A DNA stretch of 64,000 nucleotides. Source: Notolepis coatsorum. Its lineage: Eukaryota > Chordata > Actinopteri > Aulopiformes > Paralepididae. Below are positions 32,914 to 43,985 of this stretch, one piece after another. Position 1 is the first letter of the stretch; the number at the start of each line of letters is the position of its first letter. The stretch spans positions 90,270,683 through 90,334,682 of the forward strand of contig OZ020589.1 in assembly GCA_963971535.1 (NCBI GenBank). Direction: 5' to 3'. Below the pieces are notes generated by a model. It ran no database searches. It saw nothing but the letters and a program-made list of their open reading frames with translations, and had not been told where the DNA came from. A program made the translations under genes and the position numbers.

Positions 32914-35900
32914 GTCGTTCGTGGTTCAGGTCAATCACGAGTCACTCCTTCTCATTTGTCGTGTCCTCTCACCAATATGATCTTGCCATGACTTCTCTGG
33001 CTTTTCTCACGTCTCAGTGTGGCTCATCATATTTGCATGGGGAAAAACACAAACAAAAACCTCTAGGCAGTCAGGCAGTTATTTTTGCATGAAATACATC
33101 CATTCATTTTCTCGTCTACTCTTAAGTAGCATTAATTCAATTACCTCTAATATATAATGTGCATTTTGATAATCATTGTGTAAATGATTATCCTGCTTCC
33201 AACTGATACAAATAAATCGAACCCTAACTAACCTTACTGTCATGCACTTGTCCTAATAAAACTAACCTACACTGTGGCACTCAACACTTTGATGAACATT
33301 GTTACTCAGCTGATAGAGTTGTGCTCTTCCTGATGTCCTGTCGCACAGAATCTGTGAGTCGCTTTGGATAAAAGTGTCAGTTGAATGATCAATGTCGTTG
33401 ATAATCATTGTGTACCTCTTGGCGGTTTGATATTTGCAGTCATAGAAATTTATTAGTTTGTTAAAAGAAGAGTCATGCATGTTATTAGTTAGTGGAAAAA
33501 ATTGAGTTGTGAGTAATTTCCTGACTGCATTCATCAGGTACCAATGAAGGGGGGATGTTTGTTTTTAAAACATTTCATTCAATGCATTTTGTGGTTCCCT
33601 GTTATCTATTGTCAGGTGAGTCCACCAAGCGTGTGGTCAGAGTGCAGGCATTTGCATTGCTTTGTCTTACTCATGCCATACCCCTTGGGTTTCAAGTGCC
33701 CACTCTGAATAGCTTTGTTTCTGTAAACAAAATTTACATGTGGGTGTTTGGATGCAGATTTGTTTTAACTGGTCAATCGATTGTCTTTCAGCTCCACACC
33801 ATCTTCGGTTGAATCTTATGTTGACATGCAAATTCTTGGAGTTTCTGTCTTTTGTGATACAATTTGGGTGTAGACCTGCACTGTTCTGCATCTCGCCTCA
33901 GAGCCAGACTGTAAATACAAACACATGTTAATTTTCCACTCCTAAGACCATTTTTGAGTGTGTTCTCTTTGATTTTGAGTTCAAACATACATCATCAAGT
34001 CTTTATCTATATAAGGTCTAATCGCTTATACTGGGAGTAAGTGTGTGTTACTCATAAATTGTGTTGTGTTCAGTTATGATGCATGATTTTCTATGGTACC
34101 CCGTATCAAAACAATAGAGACGTGGGAGTTAAAACATACACTGTTTTTAAAATAGAAATGATTTGTTGAATAAACATAGCATGTTTGCCTTATCACTAGC
34201 CTTGTGCACATTCTAAGATATATAAACCTATTTATGAGGAGCGAGCCTGCCTGCACGCCCACAGATACATTTACACATCTGAAACAGGCATTGAGTTTAG
34301 CTTTCTGTGACTTATAACGTGTACAGTAATGAAAAACAATCACTCAAGCGATATGGGATAGCTGTAATTTACTGCAATGAGAAGATAGTTATGTCATGCA
34401 CCTACATTAGGACTTCAAAACAATCACTCAAGCGATATGGGATAGCTGTAATTCACTGCAAATGAAAAGATAGTTATGTCATGCATCATCAAGGTTTGTT
34501 TCATACTCACCGGAAAAAGCTGTTGTGTTCACGTTGGATCCTCACAGTTCAGTTCAGTTATTGAATAACCATATTAACTTACCCCCTTTTGTGTTTATGT
34601 GTATCTTTAATCGAATAGTGGTTCTTGAGGCTGTAGCACGCTACGTGTCGTCAATGCAATGCTCGGCTCGTTTCTCCGGTGGTCTGGGACAATGCAACTT
34701 TGGAAACACTCTTTTGCATCTCGCTACAGTAACTCAATACTTTTTAATAGCAGCGCGTACATACACATACAAATAAAACATATACTTTACGTGGATTTCG
34801 TATACCCTCGGCCTCGGGCATATTAAACTTTACGTTCGCCCATGGATAGGTTCATATCAAAATCATAAGTTCATGGCGCACATAGTATGACGTCATCGCT
34901 CCAAGCGACGTTCACGCGCTCCCATTCGCCTCGGAAATAACGCTTTGCAATCCATGCAGTACTCTTCCGCGAGCTCTCAATAGCCTGGAATTCACCTAAA
35001 CCAGCGTTTTGTAACCGAATGAACGCGCTTGTGCATATGTGAAACGTAAACAAACAGAAACGATAAAACTATAATTCCCTCTGTATAACGTTAACTCGTC
35101 GCCCAATGCTCGGCGCGCTTTCAGCCGGTTAACTCAATAAAGCACCGCGGCGGGTTCTAATACTGTGCACATACAAACGAGATTTACACAGACAAACAAA
35201 CAATAATACATATAAGTTAACGTGTGTATATACCTGATTGTATTGGATCGCTGTTCGTTTAATCGACCAGCACCATGCTGCGATAAGGCTTGATTACCCT
35301 CGATATACACTATACACCGTTATTAACGCATAACGACCGAACCTGAAATTTAACAGCGCTATATTGGATTATATATACCGTTTAATCACACTCTCGGTCT
35401 CTTCAACCCGCGACTAATGTCCCGTTTAATGTACATTCACGTACTACCGGGACATCGCGAGTCACCTTCCCACTATCTGTATGATCAATTGGTTAATTTA
35501 ATCCGAATACATCGTTTTCAGGAATGGAAGATGTTGTGAGCTTAGTTTGAGGTTGAAACTATGAATATTATGACGTTACTCTGGTAAATCTAATTATGAT
35601 TCTATCAGCTTCTCGGTCCTACTTCCCGCCTCTTTGCAGAAGAATCACAGAACGTTTTTACCAGAGTAGCGTTTTCCAAGGATATCAAGTCTAATAAGCC
35701 CACGTGTCTTCTTTTGTTGCCTATATTTCAGTCTGCATCAGCTAGACTTGGGTTAGCAATCAAACAACCTTTATTGTGCTCTAACTTTCGGTTGGCAACA
35801 GCTCAAATCCGGGAATAGCACTACAACCCATCCTTTCAGAACATCTGTCCTGATAAGGACCCAGGTACATGCGTTTCCCCGGTACGATTCTCAATACAGA

Positions 35901-36132
35901 TCAGATATATTAATACACGCTATTCTTACTCAGCCATGATCTCAATATTTGACAACATTCTGTAACATTCACCTGGCACAGAGAAAAGCGGGAAGGTTTT
36001 AATTCCTTGCCATACATTTTTTGGTCGACCATCTATTATACTCACTTTTCTCTGTATAGATGAAACAATACAGCACGCCGGTAGGACGCAAAGAGTCCGT
36101 CACAAGTTCGTAGACGCCAATTGTGGGATATT
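32914..36132. other. Interior of the pol-less LTR element, right part
   Basis: No recognised gene in about 3.2 kb. A direct repeat of about 75 bp is visible: caatcactcaagcgatatgg at about 34338 and again at about 34419, each followed by gatagctgtaatt and agatagttatgtcatgca. Next to the 5' LTR the minus strand reads tggcgtctacgaac, which could be a primer-binding site, but I cannot match it to a tRNA by eye. Confidence 0.45.
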
Positions 36133-38012
36133 TGTGGATATCCTGAAGAAGAATGTTCTCAGTCAACCGAGGTTTGGATAATAACAAGGTTTATTAACCA
36201 AACAGATAGAAATATATATAGTACATAGAGAGAATGGCTGAGGGCTTCGCCCCAGGTGATCAGCTGAAATGACCCAGGTAAAAGACCTGGGCCCTCATGT
36301 ATCAACGTGACGTACGCACAGATATGTGCTTAAGCCGTGCGTACGACCATTTCTAAGCAAAGTGTGGGATCTATCAATTTGAACTTGTGCTTGACTTTGT
36401 GCTTATGTCTACGCACAGCTCTGAGCATGCTTAGCTGACGCCCAGTGGTAGAATATCGTTACTACGGCATATGCGCTCCTCAGTTAATGCATTAGTTTCA
36501 ACGCGGAAATAAGCTTCCGTGCATTACTTCCAACACTGGCGTGTTCAACTTCTGTATGACCCGTAATTCATTATAGTTCATTGTAAAATAGCAACAGTAG
36601 TGTAATTATAACGGGCTCATGCGGGAACAAGAGGTTGGCTTGCTTGTTTGGCACGGGGGGCAGAAGCAGAACACCCACCTCCAAACGCCATTAAATATTG
36701 TTTCAAATAAAAAGCGACATACTATTATTTTGTGTCATGTTTCCAAATAAGATTGGCCACAACGGAATGCTTTCTACTTCAATTTGTTGATTAGAATAGA
36801 TTACCTCGCTCTGTTGAAACTTCACTGAGCTCAGCACACAGACATGATAATAATAATAACAACAACAATAATAATAATAGCTTCATTTTACATAGCGCCT
36901 TTCAAGAGACCCATGCAAGGTCGCTTAAATAGATGGGGGGGGGGGGGGGGGGGATAACAAAGTAATAAAGATAGTGGACAGACTATGTAAATATGATGAT
37001 GGGATTCAAGTTCGCGTTTTTATTGATCATAGGCATGCTGTCAGAGTATGATGTCATAATCAAACATTCTAGAACATTTGTCATCACAGATCATGTCATA
37101 ATAGAACATAGGCTACATGGCATGGTCCATCGTGATATTGTGTAGACTGTTATTACTGTACTACCACCCATTGTGACAACAGCCTTGTGAGCTCCCGCAC
37201 ACAAACATGATGGAATTCAAGTTCATGTATTGATCACATAGGCAGGCTACATCATACATGGCAGTGAGATTCATTGGTCCTGTATATGCTCTCGTATTAT
37301 TGTTTATATAGGCTACCCAATACTGACATCAAAATAGATTGTATGCCTCTAGAAATCATATGCAGCAGGTAGAAAATTGACGGAAAATCCGTCGCGATTT
37401 GGAATAAAATTGAGGAGAACTTTAATCCCTGGGTATTAATCAAACAAAACGGAAAAAGGCAGTCATATTCCAGCACGGTCTTTATTAGTGTTTGCGCTGC
37501 CCAGGCAGCAATGGTTAATAGATATCATATCCGACATCACCGTACGTGTACACGTCTGTCAGCCTGTCTCATAACACGCTTCCCTCGGTTTAGTCCATTT
37601 TTCCACATTTCATGGGGGTGTTCCATTACCGTATATGGTTAATCGGGGCGGTTTTGGTATGCAAATACGTGAAAGTGTGCACGAGCTTCAGCGTAGAAGC
37701 AAGATGATATTTATCATGACAGGTGTGCGTAGGACCTGTGTATGCACGTGTGATAAATCCCGTTTTTTTTGTGCGTGCACACATTCTAAATTCTGTGCTT
37801 ACGTGTGGAAATAGAACGTTTTCCAAGAAAACTTGATGAATGAGGGCCCTGGAATGTTCTCGGGAGGAGCATTATATAGTAAAAAGGGGGGGGAGGTGGT
37901 CCCATTTGATAGGTCAAATGGGGGGGGGGGATACAGGATTGGGGAGAGGGGGGGGGACACAGGATTAGGGAGAAAGGGGAGGGGAATGTCTTACTCAATA
38001 TATTATTCCACA
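36133..38012 (-). mobile_element. 5' LTR of the pol-less LTR element, split by a DNA transposon
   Basis: Starts (plus strand) TGTGGATATCC at 36133, is interrupted at 36291-37847, and resumes with aatgttctcgggagg to end ttattccaca at 38012. Without the insertion and its duplicated 5 bases it equals the other LTR in length, give or take G-run variation. Confidence 0.85.
36291..37847. mobile_element. Non-autonomous DNA transposon in the LTR
   Basis: 1557 bp with inverted ends (GCCCTCATGTATCAA at the left; reading inward from the right GCCCTCATTCATCAA) and a perfect 5-bp TSD cctgg (36286-36290 and 37848-37852). Both ends are rich in cgtacgcac / gtgcgtac motifs. A G-run (36936-36953) and ATA repeats (36847-36880) lie inside. 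No transposase is present. The superfamily is uncertain. Confidence 0.75.
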
Positions 38013-39509
38013 CAGGCTAACCGTCGCACCCAGTATAGCACAGAATGCCTTCCAAAACCGAGCAGCAAACTGGGGTCCACGGTCCGACACCACGTCCTGG
38101 CAGATGCCATGAATTCGGAAGACATGGTCAACCACCAGTTGAGCGGTCTCCTGAGCAGATGGCAGCTTGACCAGCGGAATGAAGTGAGCTGCTTTGGAGA
38201 ACCTATCCACCACCACCATGATGGCGCTGTGACCATCAGGAGGCAGACCAGTCATAAAATCCATGGCGATGTGGCTCCACGGACGACTAGGAATGGGCAA
38301 AGGATGAAGCAGCCCTGGTGGTGACTGTTGAGAAACTTTGTTCTGTGCACAAACGGGGGGGCAGGCTGCCACAAATTCCCGAATGTCCTTCATCATACCA
38401 GGCCACCAGAACCTTCTGGCCAAGAAGTCACGAGTTCTGTGCACTCCGGGATGTCCTGTCAGCCGAGAGGAGTGGCCCCACTTCAACACCCGAGAACGAA
38501 TGCTGTTTGGTACAAATAACCGACCTGGGGGCACCCCACCCGGATCTGGTTCCAAACGTTGTGCCCTCCGCACAGCAGAGTCAATGCTCCATGTCACAGG
38601 AGCTAGGATCTGTCCTGCAGGAACAATGGGCTCAGGAGGACGGTCCTCTTCTGATCCATCATATAACTGGGAAAGAGCATCCGGCTTGATATTTTTAGAC
38701 CCGGGACGGTACGTCAGGAGGAAATTAAACCGAGAGAAAAACAGTGACCAGCGAGCCTGTTGCGAGTTTCTCCTCTGAGCACCCTGGATATATTCCAAAT
38801 TTTTATGGTCTGTCCAGACTGTGAATGGGTGTTCAGCTCCCTCTAGCCAATGGCGCCACTCCTCCAATGCCAACTTGACCGCCAACAGCTCTCTGTCCCC
38901 AACATCATAGTTTCTTTCAGTCGGCGAGAGCCCATGTGAATAGTACGCACATGGGTGTACCTTACCGTCAGACGATGAGCGCTGAGACAGAATAGCTCCG
39001 ACTCCAAGCTCAGAAGCATCCACCTCGACGATAAATGGCAGGGATGGGTTAGGAGTAATGAGGATAGGCTCAGAACTGAACCTTCTCCTAAGCTCAATGA
39101 ACGCTGCCTCAGCCTTGGGAGTCCACTGGAAATGGGAAGGTGCTGTCTTCCTGGTGAGTGCGGTGATAGGTGCTACCACTGAACTGAAATTACGAATAAA
39201 ACGATGGTAGAAGTTTGCAAATCCTAGGAATCGTTGCACCTGCTTGACCGAGACGGGTGTAGGCCAGTCTGTCACTGCTGACACCTTCTTTGGGTCCATT
39301 TGAATCCTCTCCTCAGATACAATGAATCCCAGAAAGGACACAGAGCGGACATGGAAGGCACACTTCTCAGCCTTCACAAACAACCGTGCATCCAAAAGGC
39401 ACCTCAAGACCTGCCTGACATGTTTGACATGGTCAGAAATGGACTTGGAGAATATCAGAATGTCATCTAAGTAGACGAAAACAAACTTTTCCAACATCTC
39501 CCTGAGCAC
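38013..39509 (-). pseudogene. pol: Chromovirus RT (from YLDD), RNase H and integrase N-terminal half
   Basis: The minus-strand frame (504 codons, last few in the adjacent LTR) begins near the RT active site: [13 protein letters not shown]. It goes on through [22 protein letters not shown] (RT thumb), the RNase H block [19 protein letters not shown] with [15 protein letters not shown] and [13 protein letters not shown], and the integrase HHCC domain (GHPGVHRT, then CPPVCAQNK with an extra Pro in the Cys pair) and core ([21 protein letters not shown]). It is cut at 38013 before the catalytic Glu, which lies at 30803-30856 beyond the inserted LTR element. Confidence 0.88.
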
Positions 39510-40285
39510 GTCATTGATTAACCGAACGCCTAAAAAACTGAAGGGGCATTAGTAAGACCAAATGGCATCACCAGGTATTCGTAGTGACCATTATGAGTGT
39601 TGAACACGGTCTTCCACTCATACCCTTGGCGTATGCGCACCAGATTGTAGGCATTGCGGAGATCAAGTTTGGTAAAAATGGATGCCCCCTGGAGGCGTTC
39701 GAACGCAGAGTTCATCAGGGGAAGGGGATACCGGTTTTTTACTGTAATGCTGTTCAGACCTCTGTAGTCGATGCACGGTCTCAGTCCTCCATCCTTTTTT
39801 CCCACAAAAAAGAATCCAGCACCCGCAGGTGAAGTGGAAGGTCTAATAATGTGTTTACTAAGCCAAGAATGACCCAGCACGATGGGATACGTGGGGGAAT
39901 CCACCAAAAATAATCGAATGCGCTCAGAATGGTTCCCATAAGCAACCCGCATAGATAAATAATAGTTTTTTTTGGTGACACTGCCTGTACCCAATGGCCG
40001 TCCATCAAGCGCCGTGACACTACAGGGCTTATGGAGGGAATGTACAGGTATTTTAGAGTCCTCAGCCCATCTGGAATCGATGAAACTGTCCACTGCCCCT
40101 GAGTCTAAAAAGGCGTCAACCTTAACAGACTGCCTATTCCAGCCTAAAACCACAGGCAAAAAGGTTCGAAAGGAGGTGATGTGATGTCTCACTAGTGTCT
40201 CTTGGCCCACTAGCGAGACTGACCGTTTCCCTTCAGTTTCGGACACTCCACCCTCGTGTGACCTTTTCTCCTGCAGTACCGGCAC
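39510..40285 (-). pseudogene. pol: Chromovirus protease and RT N-terminal part, with deletion
   Basis: The 251-codon minus-strand frame starts with a retropepsin ([15 protein letters not shown], residues 56-70; [10 protein letters not shown] near 133-142). It then passes abruptly into RT at [23 protein letters not shown] and [20 protein letters not shown] up to [13 protein letters not shown]. In sushi-like elements about 100 residues normally separate these blocks, so a deletion probably removed the spacer and RT fingers. A frame break at 39510-39530 separates it from the YLDD segment. Confidence 0.82.
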
Positions 40286-41214
40286 CAGTCCACATGAGAA
40301 CCAGTCTGCCTGGAGTCACGCACAGAAGTGCTGTCCACCTGCATAGGTTCAGACGAGCTGGCCACTGAAGGTTGTGGAGGAAAGGATGAAACTTCCTCCA
40401 GCGGGACACGAAAACTTTGGCCCCGCCTCTCACGCTCACGGTCTCTGATCCGGTTATCAACGCGTATGGCAGTAGTGACCAGTGTGTCAAAATTGTCTGG
40501 AGATCCCACAACCGCCAAAGCATCTTTAACCTGATCAGATAACGCGTTGGTGAACAAAGTGATGAGTGGTCCCTCAGGCCAGCCTGTAGCCCCAGCCAGT
40601 GTCCTGAAAGTGAAGGAAAACTCAGCTACACTACTGGCGCCCTGGCGCATGCGCATCAGCTTCATGGCGACCTCTTTATCGTAGAGTTCATGATCAAAAA
40701 TGATCTCCATCTCATTCATGAGTCCCTGTGAGTCGTTTAAAACTGGAGCCTGAGCCCGTATGAGTGGAACAGCCCAATCGAGGGCAGGTCCCTCCAACAG
40801 GGATAGAATTAGGGCAACACGTGAATCCTCAAACTGAAAACGAGAAGGCTGGACTCTGTACACTATTTGGCATTGTGCCAGAAAACCACGGCATTTACCT
40901 GACTCCCCATTAAAGCGTGAGGGGAGCTGGACTTTAGCCTCACAAGGTAATGACTGGGGGCCTGTGAGTAGTGCTTGAGAGACATTAGGTGGGCTCTGGT
41001 GAGGGGGAGGTAATTGTGCATTGGCTATGCGGTCAGGCAAATTACGCATGGAACTATCCATCTTGCGCAATCCTTCATACATCTCCCCATGCTGTTGCAC
41101 CATGAGAGCTTGTTGTTGTTGTAATTGTACGATAGCTTCCTCATGTGAAAGCAATCCTTGACACTGCACAGCTAGTGCTTGTTCGAGACCTGTGTTATCT
41201 GCTGACCCAGTCAT
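40210..41214 (-). CDS. gag: Chromovirus Gag
   Basis: Minus-strand frame; I choose the Met of MTGSADNTG at 41214, because upstream codons belong to the LTR and leader. The protein (about 334 residues) has a Gln-rich coiled segment (residues 20-50), a capsid region including [19 protein letters not shown] and [14 protein letters not shown], typical of sushi-ichi/Rtl Gag, and one CCHC knuckle [14 protein letters not shown] near the end. The frame overlaps the protease frame by about 75 bases in another phase. It looks intact. Confidence 0.85.
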   Translation of the reverse strand: MTGSADNTGLEQALAVQCQGLLSHEEAIVQLQQQQALMVQQHGEMYEGLRKMDSSMRNLPDRIANAQLPPPHQSPPNVSQALLTGPQSLPCEAKVQLPSRFNGESGKCRGFLAQCQIVYRVQPSRFQFEDSRVALILSLLEGPALDWAVPLIRAQAPVLNDSQGLMNEMEIIFDHELYDKEVAMKLMRMRQGASSVAEFSFTFRTLAGATGWPEGPLITLFTNALSDQVKDALAVVGSPDNFDTLVTTAIRVDNRIRDRERERRGQSFRVPLEEVSSFPPQPSVASSSEPMQVDSTSVRDSRQTGSHVDWCRYCRRKGHTRVECPKLKGNGQSR

Positions 41215-41236
41215 GGCTTTTTCATTCTGTGAGGGC

Positions 41237-41450
41237 TGTGTGTGTGTGTGGGTCATGAGCAGATAACAGGGACTCTTAAAGTTATCCGTGACACGGACAA
41301 CCACTAGACTGCTTACGCAGATATTTTAGGAGAGGGGAAAAATTAAACAACAGAAAACAACCTTTACAGGTGGGAATCTCAAAGTGAGTAATTAAGAAAA
41401 TAAATCAAGTCCCAAAAAAATTAAAGTGAAATAAGGCAAAAACCATGACA
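41237..41450 (-). mobile_element. Chromovirus 5' LTR with an internal deletion
   Basis: 214 bp. Its ends match the 650-bp 3' LTR at 23069-23718, but about 430 bases between aagtcccaaaaaa and gtgaaataaggcaaaaacc are missing. The start on the minus strand is TGTCATGG; the end is ...cacaca. Confidence 0.8.
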
Positions 41451-41569
41451 TGCTGAGGCTACAGGAGGAGACATTTGGGGAAAGATGGGGAAAGTGGGAG
41501 GACTATAAGGGGGACGGGAACGACATCACAGAGGGAGAAGTGAATGCAACACAAGAAGGCGAAGGATGA
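41451..41569 (+). pseudogene. L1-type ORF2, last codons
   Basis: After the chromovirus the LINE frame resumes directly (RLQEETFGERWGKWEDY) and stops at 41567-41569. The first five bases are the TSD copy tgctg. Confidence 0.75.
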
Positions 41570-42601
41570 GGGAGGAAAGAGGTTCGAGGAGGGTCATTGA
41601 ACCTGTGTCACACACTTTACCTTAGTCAGTACTTTTATTTTTTTTGAGGGTATTATAATTTTTTCTTTATTGTCTATGCCTGTTTAAGGGCGATGTACAT
41701 TCCATCTTTGTATTATGTGCCTGGAAGACCAACTGATTAATATTCAGGGATGATGTTGTTTGTATGTGGGTGAATCAAAATGCAAAGAAAAATTGAGTTT
41801 AAAAAAAATAGAAAGGGGCGAAGGATAAGGGAGGAAAGAAGTTCAAGGAGGGTCACTGGACCCATGTCGCACACTTTTGCCTTAGTCAGTATTTTATTTT
41901 TTTGAGTGGGTATTATAATTTTTGTATGCCTGTTTAAGGGCGATGTACATTCCGTCTTTGTATAATGTGCCTGGAAGACCAACTGATGTGGGATTAATAT
42001 TCAAGGATGATGTGGTTTGTATGTATGTAAATCAAAATACAAAGTAAAATTTAGTTTAAAAAAGAATAAAGAGGGCGAAAGATAAGGGAGGAAAGAGGTT
42101 CAAGGAGGGACGCTGGACCCAGGTCGCACATTTTTGCCTTAGCCAACATCTTTATTTTTTAGTAGGTACTATAGTTTTTTTCTTTATTGTTTATGCCTGT
42201 TTAAGGAGGATATACATGCCGTCTTTGAATTATGTACCTGGAAGACCAACGGATGTGAGATGAATATTCAAGGATGAGGTTGTGGGTATGTTTGGGAATC
42301 AAAACACAAAGAAAAATGGAGTTAAAAAAAAAGATAAAAGATAAAGAGGACGAAGGATAAGGGAAAGAGGTTCAAGGAGGGTCACTGGACGCACATTATT
42401 GCCTTAGTCAGTATTTTTATTTATTTTTCTGCAGGTATTGTACTTTTTTCTTTATTGTTTAGGCCTGTATAAGGGCGATGTACATTACGTCTCTGTATTA
42501 TGTACCTGGAAGACCAACCGATGTGAGATTAACATTCAAGGATGTTGTTGTTTGTATGTCTGTGATTCAGTATGCAAATAAAAATTGAAAAAAAAAAAAA
42601 A
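41570..42601 (+). repeat. L1 3' UTR made of four tandem repeats
   Basis: A unit of about 255-270 bp is repeated four times, starting near 41570, 41829, 42086 and 42358. Each begins with a variant of gggaggaaagaggttcaagg, contains gcctgtttaagggcgatgta and ctggaagaccaac, and ends in an A-rich stretch after caaagaaaaattgag. The last is followed by the poly-A tail (42585-42601). Confidence 0.85.
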
Positions 42602-42614
42602 AAAACACTGAAGG

Positions 42615-42989
42615 CACTGAAAGAGGATTTCACCCATCTAATGAACACACTAGAGTAGACAAATATCAAGATGTGAATGAATGAATGAATGAATGAATGA
42701 ATGAATGAATGAATGAATGAATGAATGAATGAATGAATGAATGAATGAATGAATGAATGAATAATGAATGAATGAATGAATGAAAACTTTATTTAACAGA
42801 TTGCAGAATGGGTACAATACAGTACGACTCAACACAATTGTTAAGGGTATGCAGACCAGAGAAAGACGTTTGTCTTGTTTACATCAGGGTCCCCCATTTT
42901 CAATTCATAGTGAATGTATCCATCAGTGGACCAACTGCAAGAGGACAAGGAGCCTTCAGTCGACTCCTTCAGACATTAAGCACCCCCAC
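42615..42989 (-). other. LINE 3' tail with (TGAA)n and flanking sequence
   Basis: A clean tetranucleotide array (tgaa/gaat) runs from about 42673 to 42782. Read on the minus strand, aataaagttttcattcattc precedes it, close to the tail of the LINE ending at 51683 (ataaacttttcattcattc), so this is probably the 3' end of a minus-strand copy of that family. The rest, to 42989, has no recognised coding. Confidence 0.55.
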
Positions 42990-43545
42990 TGTGAGGTTCG
43001 CCTCTTCCCTGGACCTTTAATTCCTGTTCCCTGGACCTTTTATTCCCTGTCTCCTCACCTCACCAGCCCCCACCCTCGCGTTGTCGTTACTGTGAGGTTC
43101 GCCTCTTCCCTGGACCTTTAATTCCTGTTCCCTGGACCTTTAATTCCCTGTCTCCTCACCTCTCCAGCCCCCACCCTCGCGTTCGTTTACTCTCGTCTGC
43201 TCTTCAGCAGCCCACACCCTTGGACTACCTTTCATTATGTGTTTGATTGGTCCGTGCCGAACACACACTTCTAAGTCTAGTATCAATTACCATCACGCAC
43301 CTGATATGTGTTCTAATTAGCGCCCCAGTGGGCCTTAAATACCTGGATCTCCCCCCCAGTCCTTGTCGGGTCGTTCTCTATCTGTAAGCTCCTACGGGAG
43401 ATTCCCTATCTGTATCTGTTTCTGTATTCTGGATGCTGTTTCATCTCCGGCGTGAGACGAGGTGCTAGCCTTCGCCACCTGTCGCCGTTTGCCTGGAGTG
43501 GGACACAGCCTGCGCTCTCTAATTCTCTACGGGAGGTATTCCAGT

Positions 43546-43985
43546 GTTCCACTCCAGACTCCGCGCTGACGCGCTCCTACAGCAGACGCGCACCACTCCA
43601 GACTCCGCGCTGATGCGCTCCTACAGCAGACGCGCTCCCACAGCAGACGCGCACCACTCCAGACTCCGCGCTGATGCGCTCCTACAGCAGACGCGCACCA
43701 CTCCAGACTCCGCGCTGATGCGCTCCTACAGCAGACGCGCACCACTCCAGACTCCGCGCTGATGCGCTCCTACAGCAGACGCGCACCACTCCAGACTCCG
43801 CGCTGATGCGCTCCTACAGCAGACGCGCACCACTCCAGACTCCGCGCTGATGCGCTCCTACAGCAGACGCGCACCACTCCAGACTCCGCACTGATGCGCT
43901 CCTACAGCAGACGCGCACCACTCCAGACTCCGCGCTGATGCGCTCCTACAGCAGACGCGCTCCTTCAGCAGACGCGCTCCACTCC
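43546..43985 (+). repeat. 44-bp minisatellite, about nine copies
   Basis: The unit contains actccagactccgcgctgat followed by gcgctcctacagcagacgcg and cacc. Copies are almost identical; two are partial (extra gctcccacagcagacgcg). The Arg/Ser-rich frames seen on both strands are by-products of the repeat. Confidence 0.9.

Larger units (their letters stand above)
30857..38012 (-). mobile_element. LTR retrotransposon without its own pol, inside the chromovirus
   Basis: Two nearly identical LTRs (30857-31170; 36133-38012, the latter enlarged by a DNA transposon) enclose about 5 kb. Orientation is minus: the LTR has TATA (ctatataat) before AATAAA on that strand, and a purine-rich tract (agagaaaagtgag) precedes the 3' LTR. 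No gag or pol is recognisable inside; instead there is a titin-like coding fragment. The flanking chromovirus codons join exactly (SL then SSG) with no visible TSD. It would depend on another element for enzymes. Confidence 0.75.
23069..41450 (-). mobile_element. Chromovirus (Ty3/gypsy, sushi-ichi-like) with nested insertions
   Basis: A minus-strand LTR retrotransposon inserted into L1 ORF2, with a 5-bp TSD tgctg (23064-23068 and 41451-41455). The order on the minus strand is 5' LTR (41450-41237), gag, protease, RT, RNase H, integrase, chromodomain, polypurine tract, 3' LTR (23718-23069). It is interrupted by a hAT-like element (23902-30239) and by another LTR element (30857-38012). Without those it would be about 4.9 kb, somewhat short because of internal deletions. 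Confidence 0.85.
13741..42601 (+). mobile_element. Tx1/L1-like LINE, full length but expanded by nested insertions
   Basis: The element is bounded by a perfect 13-bp TSD, aaaacactgaagg (13728-13740 and 42602-42614), with a poly-A tail at 42585-42601. It has a short 5' region, a degraded ORF1 (13847-14922), an ORF2 in pieces (17443-18560, 20475-23068, 41451-41569) and a 3' UTR with four tandem repeats (41570-42590). Removing the insertions listed below leaves roughly 7.5 kb, a normal LINE-1 length. The right flank also shares part of its A-run with the tail, so the TSD could be a base or two shorter. Confidence 0.85.

Noticed and set aside
37995-38012. C-terminal residues CGIIY of the chromovirus pol frame
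   Set aside because: These codons belong to the LTR of the inserted element; the true integrase continues at 30856.
13741-42601. A bacterial-style operon or biosynthetic system hidden among the ORFs
   Set aside because: Every long frame in the region is accounted for by a transposable element domain; no enzyme, transporter or regulator set was found.
43546-43985. CRISPR-like array of regular repeats
   Set aside because: No unique spacers; it is a simple minisatellite in a vertebrate LTR.
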